Source: Rhodococcus sp. NBC_00297 (GTDB lineage: Bacteria; Actinomycetota; Actinomycetes; Mycobacteriales; Mycobacteriaceae). Taken from it: a stretch of DNA of 64,000 nucleotides. The position numbers and the translations under genes were made by a program. The stretch's first letter is position 1; every line of letters begins with the position of its first letter. Location of the stretch: NCBI RefSeq assembly GCF_036173065.1, contig NZ_CP108041.1, forward strand, positions 682,001-746,000, in the 5' to 3' direction. Positions 54,270 through 61,835 of this stretch are shown here, piece by piece. The notes beneath the pieces are model-generated. The model did no database searches and was not told the origin of the DNA. It saw only the letters and a program-made list of their open reading frames with translations.

Positions 54270-55289
54270 ATGAAGAACATCGGGTTCCTGTCGTTCGGGC
54301 ACTGGTCACCGTCGCCGCACTCGCAGACGCGCTCCGCATCGGACGTGTTGCTGCAGTCGATCGACCTCGCGGTCGCCGCAGAGGAACTCGGTGCAGACGG
54401 CGCGTACTTCCGCGTCCACCACTTCGCGAACCAGCTCGCGTCGCCGTTCCCTCTGCTCGCGGCCGTCGGTGCCAAGACCAATCGCATCGAGATCGGCACC
54501 GGCGTCATCGACATGCGCTACGAGAACCCGTTCTACATGGCCGAGGACGCCGGGTCCGCCGACCTGATCTCCGGCGGGCGGCTGCAGCTCGGTGTGAGCC
54601 GGGGATCGCCCGAGCAGGTCATCGACGGCTTCCGCTACTTCGGCTACGCCCCGGCCGAGGGCACCGACAGCGGAGACATGGCCCGTGAGCACACGCGCAT
54701 CTTCCTGGACCTGTTGGAGGGCAAGGGCTTCGCGGAGCCGAACCCCTCCCCCATGTTCCCCAACCCGCCCGGCCTGTTGCGCCTCGAACCCCATTCCGAC
54801 GGGTTGCGTGAGCGCATCTGGTGGGGTGCAGGTACTCGTGCGACCGCCGAGTGGACGGCGCAGCAGGGCATGAACCTCATGAGCTCGACTCTGCTCAGCG
54901 AGGACACCGGCGTGCCGTTCCACGAACTGCAGGCCGAACAGATCGAGCGCTTCCGCAAGACGTGGTCCGACGTCGGCCACTCGTTCGAACCGCGAGTGTC
55001 CGTGAGCCGCAGCATCTTCCCGATCGTCGACGACGTGGATCGTGCGTACTTCGGCCGCGAGGGCGGCAGCGGCGATCAGGTCGGCTACATCGACGGCGGC
55101 ATCGCTCGTTTCGGCAAGACCTACGCCGGCTCACCAGACAAGCTCATCGCGGAGCTGGCGAAGGACGAAGCCGTCGCCGCGGCCGACACACTGCTCCTGA
55201 CCGTGCCCAACCAGCTCGGCGTCGAGTACTGCGCACACCTCATCGAGTCGGTGCTGACGCACGTGGCGCCGGAGTTGGGCTGGCGGTAG
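54270..55289 (+). CDS. LLM-class flavin-dependent oxidoreductase
   Basis: A 339-residue luciferase-like TIM-barrel protein: MKNIGFLSFGHWSPSPHSQT, AAEELGADGAYFRVHHFANQ, and GTGVIDMRYENPFYMAEDAG, then LISGGRLQLGVSRGSPEQ. These enzymes use FMN or F420; fbiC in this window shows that F420 is likely made. The cofactor cannot be decided by eye. It stands alone between convergent neighbours, 9 bp before the end of ychF. Confidence 0.88.
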   Translation: MKNIGFLSFGHWSPSPHSQTRSASDVLLQSIDLAVAAEELGADGAYFRVHHFANQLASPFPLLAAVGAKTNRIEIGTGVIDMRYENPFYMAEDAGSADLISGGRLQLGVSRGSPEQVIDGFRYFGYAPAEGTDSGDMAREHTRIFLDLLEGKGFAEPNPSPMFPNPPGLLRLEPHSDGLRERIWWGAGTRATAEWTAQQGMNLMSSTLLSEDTGVPFHELQAEQIERFRKTWSDVGHSFEPRVSVSRSIFPIVDDVDRAYFGREGGSGDQVGYIDGGIARFGKTYAGSPDKLIAELAKDEAVAAADTLLLTVPNQLGVEYCAHLIESVLTHVAPELGWR

Positions 55290-55298
55290 CAGTCCCGC

Positions 55299-56378
55299 TC
55301 AGACGTTGAAGCGGAACTCCACCACATCCCCGTCGGCCATGACGTATTCCTTGCCCTCGATGCGGACCTTGCCGGCCGACTTGGCGGCGGCCATGGATCC
55401 GGCGGCGACGAGGTCGTCGTAGGACACGACCTCGGCCTTGATGAAGCCCTTCTCGAAGTCGGTGTGGATGACGCCCGCTGCCTGCGGTGCGGTGTCGCCC
55501 TGGTGAATGGTCCACGCGCGGGACTCTTTCGGGCCTGCGGTGAGGTACGTCTGCAGCCCGAGGGTGTGGAAGCCGGCGCGCGCCAGAGCGTGCAGGCCGG
55601 GCTCCGACTGGCCGATGCTCTCGAGCAGTTCCATCGCCGACTCGTCGTCGAGTTCGACGAGCTCCGACTCGATCTTGGCGTCGAGGAAGACGGCGTCGGC
55701 GGGAGCGACAGCGGCCTTCAACTCGGCAACCTTCGCGTCGTCGGTGAGCACCGACTCGTCTGCGTTGAAGACGTAGAGGAACGGCTTGGTGGTGAGCAGA
55801 TTGAGCTCACGCAGTGACGACGCGTCGAACGTGTCCTTCACCGAGTACAGCGTCTTGCCGCTGTCGAGAATCGTCTGCGCTTCCTTGGCCGCGGCGACCA
55901 TCGGCGCGCGATCCTTCTGCGTGCGAACTTCCTTCTCGAGACGCGGGATCGCCTTCTCGAGGGTCTGCATGTCCGCGATGATCAGCTCGGTCTCGATGAC
56001 CTCGATGTCGGCGGCCGGATCGACCTTGCCGTCGACGTGCACCACGTCGTCGTCGGCGAACACGCGCACGACCTGGCAGATGGCGTCGGCCTCACGAATG
56101 TTCGCGAGGAACTTGTTGCCCAGGCCGGCGCCCTCGGACGCGCCCTTCACGATGCCGGCGATGTCGACGAACGTGACGGGCGCCGGAAGGATCTTCTCGG
56201 AACCGAAGATCTTGGCCAGCTCGTTCAGCCGCGGATCCGGCAACGGTACGACGCCCTCGTTCGGCTCGATGGTGGCGAACGGATAGTTCGCCGCCAGCAC
56301 GTCGTTGTTGGTCAGTGCGTTGAAGAGGGTGGACTTGCCGACGTTGGGCAGTCCGACGATTCCGAGGGTGAGGCTCAC
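55299..56378 (-). CDS. ychF: redox-regulated ATPase YchF
   Basis: A 359-residue Obg-family P-loop protein with GIVGLPNVGKSTLFNALT (residues about 6-23), a DIAGIVKGASEGAGLGN switch and a C-terminal TGS domain ending DGDVVEFRFNV. YchF prefers ATP over GTP and is linked to ribosomes and oxidative stress. The GTG start lies 9 nt after a TAGACT box on the minus strand (56388-56393), so the message may be leaderless. Confidence 0.96.
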   Translation of the reverse strand: MSLTLGIVGLPNVGKSTLFNALTNNDVLAANYPFATIEPNEGVVPLPDPRLNELAKIFGSEKILPAPVTFVDIAGIVKGASEGAGLGNKFLANIREADAICQVVRVFADDDVVHVDGKVDPAADIEVIETELIIADMQTLEKAIPRLEKEVRTQKDRAPMVAAAKEAQTILDSGKTLYSVKDTFDASSLRELNLLTTKPFLYVFNADESVLTDDAKVAELKAAVAPADAVFLDAKIESELVELDDESAMELLESIGQSEPGLHALARAGFHTLGLQTYLTAGPKESRAWTIHQGDTAPQAAGVIHTDFEKGFIKAEVVSYDDLVAAGSMAAAKSAGKVRIEGKEYVMADGDVVEFRFNV

Positions 56379-56415
56379 AGGGAGGAGAGTCTACGTGCCG
56401 CCCCCGACCGCCCTG

Positions 56416-56847
56416 TCAGTACGTGTAGTCGGTGCCCGATCCCGCCGAGATCGCGAAGGCGATTAGCAGCACGTAGAAGAGGATGAACAGCGCGAAGAGC
56501 CCCACGAAGATGTAGAGCGAGTACTTGCCCAGCTGCTTCGTGCGTTCCGACGCGTAGTGCGCACCCTGATAGTCGCCCAGCGACCACCGCGGGAACACCG
56601 AGCTCGAGTGGTTGAACGCCGAGAACGCCAGCGGCCAGAAGAAGATCAGCGCGGCGGCGGCCCAGCCGGCGTTGGTCGGCGGCAGCGGCGGCGGGCCGTA
56701 CTGCTGCTGGGGATAACTCGGCTGCTGCTGCTGCGGGAAGGCTCCACTGGTCGGGAACGCTCCGGTGTCCGTCGGCCCCTTCGTCAGGTCGGGCTCGTAC
56801 GACGAACCGGTGTACGGCTGCTGCGGGTACTCGGGGTGGTCTGACAC
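56416..56847 (-). CDS. DUF4190/CD225-like small membrane protein
   Basis: A 143-residue protein with a Pro/Gln/Tyr-rich cytoplasmic N-terminus (about 70 residues, including YPQQQYGPPPLPP) and two membrane helices (AGWAAAALIFFWPLAFSAF and YSLYIFVGLFALFILFYVLLIAFAI). This is the actinobacterial CD225/DUF4190 layout; function is unknown. The GTG at 56847 is 4 nt after a TACGAT box, so it may be leaderless; an upstream ATG at 56895 gives a longer form. Confidence 0.78.
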   Translation of the reverse strand: MSDHPEYPQQPYTGSSYEPDLTKGPTDTGAFPTSGAFPQQQQPSYPQQQYGPPPLPPTNAGWAAAALIFFWPLAFSAFNHSSSVFPRWSLGDYQGAHYASERTKQLGKYSLYIFVGLFALFILFYVLLIAFAISAGSGTDYTY

Positions 56848-57046
56848 ACGAGCATCGTAGGCAGTCAGGGCGCGCGAGTGGGGTCTCGTTGTCATGTCGT
56901 GACGTTCGGCGACGGTCCCGGACCGCTCGGCGCAACGATCCGCACACGCCAGGCTCACAACCGCACGAAATGTCGGTCGGTCTGCTTACAGTGACTGCGA
57001 TCACACGATGATCGCCGCCCCTCCACCGCATGCCAGGAGCCCGCAG
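56848..57046. promoter_or_regulatory. intergenic region with cstA promoter and CRP/GlxR-like site
   Basis: The 199-bp gap has no gene. TACAGT at 56987-56992 is a plausible cstA -10 box, giving a leader near 48 nt. AGTGACTGCGATCACA at 56990-57005 matches the CRP/GlxR consensus TGTGA-N6-TCACA with one mismatch and overlaps the -10 and start point, a position that normally represses. AGGAG at 57036-57040 is the ribosome site. Confidence 0.5.
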
Positions 57047-59320
57047 ATGACTGCCGTGTCCGACAGGGGGAACTCGCACGTCGAGTTCCTCAAGACCGAC
57101 GACGACCTTCCCCCCGTGGGCGTCGTCGACCGCTCACCGATGACGGTGCCCAAACGCATCGTCTTCGTCATCATCGGTCTGCTGGGCGCCGTCGCCTGGA
57201 CCGTCATCGCCGTGATCCGCGGCGAGCAGGTCAACGCGGTGTGGTTCGTCGTCGCGGCGGTCTGCACCTACATCTTCGCGTTCCGGTTCTACGCACGCCT
57301 CATCGAGAACCGCATCGTCCATCCGCGGGACGATCGGGCCACACCCGCCGAGATCCTGGAGAACGGCAAGGACTACATGCCGACGGATCGTCGGGTGCTG
57401 TTCGGCCACCACTTCGCCGCGATCGCGGGCGCCGGTCCCCTCGTCGGTCCCGTCCTCGCCGCGCAGATGGGATATCTGCCCGGCACCATGTGGATCATCA
57501 TCGGCGTCGTCTTCGCCGGCGCGGTGCAGGACTTCCTGGTGCTCTGGATCTCGACCCGCCGACGCGGCCGCAGCCTCGGTCAGATGGCCCGCGAGGAGCT
57601 CGGCGTGGTCGGCGGTATCGCCGCCCTCATCGGCGTGTTCGTCATCATGATCATCATCATCGCGGTGCTCGCACTCGTCGTCGTGAACGCACTCGCCGAG
57701 AGCCCGTGGGGCGTCTTCTCCATCGCACTGACCATTCCCATCGCCCTCTTCATGGGCGTCTACCTGCGGTACCTGCGCCCGGGCAAGGTCTCCGAGGTCT
57801 CCCTCATCGGCGTCGTCCTGCTGCTGCTCGCCATCATCTCGGGCGGCTGGGTCGCCGAGACCGAATGGGGCGCCGACTGGTTCACGCTGTCCAAGGTCAC
57901 CGTCGCGTGGTTGCTCATCGCCTACGGTCTCGCCGCGTCGATCCTCCCCGTGTGGCTGCTGCTCGCACCGCGTGACTACCTGTCGACGTTCATGAAGATC
58001 GGCACCATCGTGCTGCTCGCCGTCGGCATCCTCATCGCTCGACCCGTCCTGCAGATGCCGGACATGACGTCGTTCGCCAGCGAGGGCAACGGCCCCGCGT
58101 TCTCCGGATCGCTCTTCCCGTTCCTCTTCATCACCATCGCCTGCGGCGCGCTCTCCGGTTTCCACGCGCTGATCTCCTCGGGCACCACGCCGAAGCTTCT
58201 CGAGAAGGAGAAGCAGATGCGGATGATCGGCTACGGCGGCATGCTCACCGAGTCCTTCGTCGCCATCATGGCTCTGGTCACCGCCTGCATTCTCGATCAG
58301 CACATCTACTTCGCGCTCAACGCACCGACCGCACTCACCGGCGGAACACCCGAGACCGCCGCGGCGTACGTCAACGGGCTCGGACTGTCAGGCGGGGACG
58401 TCAGCGCGGCCGAGCTGTCGCAGGCCGCGACGGACGTCGGTGAGGAGTCGATCATCTCGCGCACCGGCGGCGCCCCCACACTCGCGTTCGGCATGTCCGA
58501 GGTGCTGCACCAGGTCTTCGGCGGCGAGAGCCTGAAGTCGTTCTGGTACCACTTCGCGATCATGTTCGAGGCGCTGTTCATCCTCACCACCGTCGACGCA
58601 GGCACGCGTGTCGCTCGCTTCATGCTGTCGGACTCGCTCGGCAACCTCGGCGGCGGCGCGAAGAAGTTCCGCGATCCGTCGTGGCGCGTCGGTGCCTGGA
58701 TCTGCTCGGTCATCGTCGTCGCCGCCTGGGGCGCCATCCTGCTCATGGGCGTCACCGATCCGCTGGGCGGCATCAACACGCTCTTCCCGCTGTTCGGCAT
58801 CGCGAACCAGTTGCTGGCCGCCATCGCGCTCACGGTCGTCCTGACCGTCGTGGTGAAGAAGGGTCTGCTGAAGTGGGCCTGGATCCCCGCGCTGCCGCTG
58901 GCCTTCGACCTCGTGGTCACCATGACGGCGTCGTACCAGAAGATCTTCTCCGACGTTCCGGCCATCGGCTACTGGGCGCAGCACAGCGACTTCAAGGAAG
59001 CGAAGTCGCAGGGCCTCACCGAGTTCCGGTCTGCCGCCACACCGGAGGCCATCGACGCCGTCATCCGCAACACCTTCATCCAGGGCACGCTGTCCATCGT
59101 CTTCGCGGTGCTCGTCCTCATCGTCGCGCTCGCCGGATTCGCCGTCTGCTTCAAGGCGATCCGCGCCGGTGGACTGCCCAGCAGCGAGGAGGAGGACGTA
59201 CCGTCGAAGCTGTTCGCGCCCAGCGGTTTCCTCCCCACCGAGGCGGAGAAGTCGGTGCAGGCGGAGTGGGACGTCCTCATCGCCGACGGCACGGTCCGTC
59301 GGCCGGGAACGGGCCACTGA
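57047..59320 (+). CDS. cstA: carbon starvation protein CstA (pyruvate/peptide transporter)
   Basis: A 757-residue membrane protein with about 16 helices: FGHHFAAIAGAGPLVGPVLAAQMGYLPG early, SGFHALISSGTTPKLLEKE in the middle, and TTVDAGTRVARFML later. CstA-family proteins take up pyruvate or peptides and are induced on carbon limitation. The ATG at 57047 follows AGGAG by 6 nt; an ATG at 57008 is less likely. It is followed by the YbdD-like gene after 1 bp, the usual pair. Confidence 0.94.
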   Translation: MTAVSDRGNSHVEFLKTDDDLPPVGVVDRSPMTVPKRIVFVIIGLLGAVAWTVIAVIRGEQVNAVWFVVAAVCTYIFAFRFYARLIENRIVHPRDDRATPAEILENGKDYMPTDRRVLFGHHFAAIAGAGPLVGPVLAAQMGYLPGTMWIIIGVVFAGAVQDFLVLWISTRRRGRSLGQMAREELGVVGGIAALIGVFVIMIIIIAVLALVVVNALAESPWGVFSIALTIPIALFMGVYLRYLRPGKVSEVSLIGVVLLLLAIISGGWVAETEWGADWFTLSKVTVAWLLIAYGLAASILPVWLLLAPRDYLSTFMKIGTIVLLAVGILIARPVLQMPDMTSFASEGNGPAFSGSLFPFLFITIACGALSGFHALISSGTTPKLLEKEKQMRMIGYGGMLTESFVAIMALVTACILDQHIYFALNAPTALTGGTPETAAAYVNGLGLSGGDVSAAELSQAATDVGEESIISRTGGAPTLAFGMSEVLHQVFGGESLKSFWYHFAIMFEALFILTTVDAGTRVARFMLSDSLGNLGGGAKKFRDPSWRVGAWICSVIVVAAWGAILLMGVTDPLGGINTLFPLFGIANQLLAAIALTVVLTVVVKKGLLKWAWIPALPLAFDLVVTMTASYQKIFSDVPAIGYWAQHSDFKEAKSQGLTEFRSAATPEAIDAVIRNTFIQGTLSIVFAVLVLIVALAGFAVCFKAIRAGGLPSSEEEDVPSKLFAPSGFLPTEAEKSVQAEWDVLIADGTVRRPGTGH

Positions 59321-59321
59321 C

Positions 59322-59513
59322 ATGAACGCCGTCCTGAAGTCCGTTCGCGCCGCGACGTGGTGGATCACCTCCGTCATGGGTGATCACGACTACGAGCGTT
59401 TCGTCGAGCACCGGAACCGGGTCCATCCCGGGCATCCGGTGCCGTCCGAGCGCGAGTACTGGAAGGCACGTCATGCGGAGGCGGACGCGAATCCGGGCGC
59501 ACGCTGCTGCTGA
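59322..59513 (+). CDS. YbdD/YjiX-family small protein
   Basis: A 63-residue protein starting MNAVLKSVRAATWWITSVMG, with GDHDYERFVEHRNRVHPGHPV and PSEREYWKARHAE and a C-terminal CC pair. This is the YbdD/YjiX (DUF466) family, found next to CstA homologues in many bacteria and thought to be needed for transport. The start is 1 bp after the cstA stop, so translation is probably coupled. Confidence 0.9.
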   Translation: MNAVLKSVRAATWWITSVMGDHDYERFVEHRNRVHPGHPVPSEREYWKARHAEADANPGARCC

Positions 59514-59525
59514 GATCATGACGGG

Positions 59526-60437
59526 GTGACGTCGCCGCGCTGGACCCTCGACACCTCCGAGCTGCCGTACTCCGCTCCGTACGACACGGGGTGGATGCGG
59601 TGGTTCCTGGCGGGTCACGCGGTTCCGGGCATGGAGACCTTCACGGACGGCGTCTACCGCCGGGCTCTGCGCCTCGATCACGGCCCCGCCGTAGTCACCT
59701 GCCGGTTCGTCCCGAGTGACGGCGGCGCGGGAGTCGTCCGGGTGGAGACGCGAGCCCGGGACGCGTCGGACGTCCCCACCGCGCTGTCCCGAGTGCGGCA
59801 GGTACTGGCCCTGGACGTCGACGCGGCTCCCGTCGACGCTGCGCTCGCGGCAGATCCTGCGCTCGCCGCGTCGGTGGCCGCGGCCCCGGGGATCCGCGTT
59901 CCCGGGGCGTTCGATGCCGCGGAGGTGCTCCTTCGCACGATGATCGGTCAGCAGATCTCGCTCGGTGCCGCGGCCACGCACACCGCCCGGCTCGTCGCGG
60001 CCCTCGGGGATCCGGTGGGCGACGACGAGGGCGAAGCCGACCACGGCATCACTCGCCTGTTCCCCACTCCCGAGGCCGTGGCCACACGCGGCACCGAGAT
60101 CCTCACCGGTCCGGCGCGGCGGGTCGCCGCGATCGCGTCGACGGCCGACGCTCTGGCATCGGGCGCCGTGGACGTGCGCCACGACGGCGACGCGGCCACC
60201 CAGGAGCGTGCACTGCTGGCGCTGCGCGGTGTCGGCCCGTGGACCGCCCGCTACGTGTCGATGCGGTTGCTGGGCGACCCCGACGTGCTGCTCGACACCG
60301 ACCTGGTGGTCCGGCAGGGCGCGGCCCTCCTCGACATCGATCTGTCGGACACCGCCCACTGGTCACCGTGGCGGTCCTACGCCTCCATGCACCTGTGGCG
60401 TACTGCCCTTCTCGCCCGCGGGCTCACCATCGGGTAG
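59526..60437 (+). CDS. alkA: AlkA-type DNA-3-methyladenine glycosylase II
   Basis: A 303-residue glycosylase of the AlkA/HhH-GPD type without the Ada domain. The N-terminal AlkA_N part is followed by VLLRTMIGQQISLGAAATH and the helix-hairpin-helix LRGVGPWTARYVSMRL; the catalytic Asp is in LDTDLVV. It removes 3-methyladenine and other alkylated bases. The GTG at 59526 is 12 bp after the YbdD-like stop, so it may share that transcript. Confidence 0.9.
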   Translation: MTSPRWTLDTSELPYSAPYDTGWMRWFLAGHAVPGMETFTDGVYRRALRLDHGPAVVTCRFVPSDGGAGVVRVETRARDASDVPTALSRVRQVLALDVDAAPVDAALAADPALAASVAAAPGIRVPGAFDAAEVLLRTMIGQQISLGAAATHTARLVAALGDPVGDDEGEADHGITRLFPTPEAVATRGTEILTGPARRVAAIASTADALASGAVDVRHDGDAATQERALLALRGVGPWTARYVSMRLLGDPDVLLDTDLVVRQGAALLDIDLSDTAHWSPWRSYASMHLWRTALLARGLTIG

Positions 60438-60535
60438 TCCCTCCGTCGCCATGCGTGCGGAATCGGCTTCCCGGGTACAGTCACAGCGCGTTCGACTCTG
60501 CGTTCGCCGCATCATCGTCAGACGAGAGGACACAC
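60438..60535. promoter_or_regulatory. 98-bp gap before the AI-2E-type permease gene
   Basis: No ORF or clear hairpin was found. A GAGAGGA ribosome site at 60524-60530 precedes the GTG at 60536. I could not assign promoter boxes with confidence. Confidence 0.3.
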
Positions 60536-61831
60536 GTGAGCGAGAACGCGCCCACCACTTCCGCAGGCTCCGCGTCGGGCCGTGATCGCAGCGACCTGTT
60601 CGGCGCCGGCGGACTCTGGCTGGCCAAGTGGTCGGCCGTGCTCCTCGTCGTCTCGGCAGCGCTGTGGATCGCCGGCTGGCTGGTCGGCCAGCTGTGGGTG
60701 ATCATGCTCCCGGTTCTGCTGGCACTGGTGGTCGCGACGGTGCTCTGGCCGCCCACCAGGCTGCTGCGCCGCATCGGCTTTCCGCCCGCGCTCGCCGCGT
60801 TGACCACACTCCTCGGCTTCCTCGCGGTACTCGCCGGTGTGGTCGCGTTCATCGTCCCCTCCGTCATCAGCCAGGCTCCCGATCTCGCAGACAGCGCCAC
60901 CCTCGGCGTCTCGCAGGTCCAGGAGTGGCTCGAGGGCCCGCCCATCAATCTGGACGACGAGCAGATCGACAGCGCCGTCGAAGCCATCGTCACGCAGCTG
61001 CAGGACAGCGGCACGGCGATCGCCTCGGGCGTCTTCGCCGGCGTCGCCACCGCCGGGTCGATCCTGGTCACGCTCGGTCTGGTGCTCGTCCTGAGCTTCT
61101 TCTTCATCAAAGACGGCCCGCGCTTCCTCCCCTGGCTGCACGGACTGGCCGGACGCAAGGCCGGTGGTCATCTCGCCGAGGTACTCCGACGAGTGTGGGA
61201 CACCCTGGGTGGCTTCATCCGTACCCAGGCCATCGTCAGCGCGATCGACGCGATCTTCATCGGCATCGGCCTGGTGATCCTCGGCGTGCCGCTGACCCCG
61301 GTGCTGATGACGCTCACCTTCCTCGGTGGCTTCATCCCCATCGTGGGTGCCTTCGTCGCCGGTGCCCTCGCCGTCCTGGTCGCGCTGGTGGCCAACGGGT
61401 TCACCACCGCGGTCATCGTCCTGGCGATCATCCTGGCCGTGCAGCAGATCGAAGGCAATGTCCTGCAGCCGATCCTGCAAAGCAAGTCGATGAACCTGCA
61501 TGCCGCGATCGTGCTGCTGGCCGTCACCGCCGGCGGTTCCATCTTCGGCATCATCGGGGCGTTCCTCGCGGTCCCGGTCGCTGCGGCCACCGCGGTGCTG
61601 CTGCGCTACATCAACGAGCAGATCGAACTTCGGTCCGACGAGGATCCCGGCGCGAACGACATCGCCGAACGCATCCACGACGATCTCGGCACACCCGGTG
61701 ACGACGCGCCCGTCGTCGTCCACGACGAGAAGACCCGATACGCGCCGGCGCCCTCGGACCAGTCCGACGTCGTGGCACCGACTCCGATCGACGTCGACAC
61801 GCACGACGACGACGAGCAGAAGGACGACTGA
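60536..61831 (+). CDS. AI-2E family permease
   Basis: A 431-residue membrane protein with about eight helices: VSAALWIAGWLVGQLWVIMLPVLLALVVATVLWPPTRLL region first, SFFFIKDGPRFLPWLHGLAG, and a C-terminal run PLTPVLMTLTFLGGFIPIVGAFVAG and QQIEGNVLQPILQSKSMNLH, which is the family hallmark. An acidic cytoplasmic tail of about 70 residues follows. Members export small molecules or ions; the substrate is unknown. The GTG has GAGAGGA upstream. It converges on sbcC with a 4-bp gap. Confidence 0.88.
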   Translation: MSENAPTTSAGSASGRDRSDLFGAGGLWLAKWSAVLLVVSAALWIAGWLVGQLWVIMLPVLLALVVATVLWPPTRLLRRIGFPPALAALTTLLGFLAVLAGVVAFIVPSVISQAPDLADSATLGVSQVQEWLEGPPINLDDEQIDSAVEAIVTQLQDSGTAIASGVFAGVATAGSILVTLGLVLVLSFFFIKDGPRFLPWLHGLAGRKAGGHLAEVLRRVWDTLGGFIRTQAIVSAIDAIFIGIGLVILGVPLTPVLMTLTFLGGFIPIVGAFVAGALAVLVALVANGFTTAVIVLAIILAVQQIEGNVLQPILQSKSMNLHAAIVLLAVTAGGSIFGIIGAFLAVPVAAATAVLLRYINEQIELRSDEDPGANDIAERIHDDLGTPGDDAPVVVHDEKTRYAPAPSDQSDVVAPTPIDVDTHDDDEQKDD

Positions 61832-61835
61832 GCGG

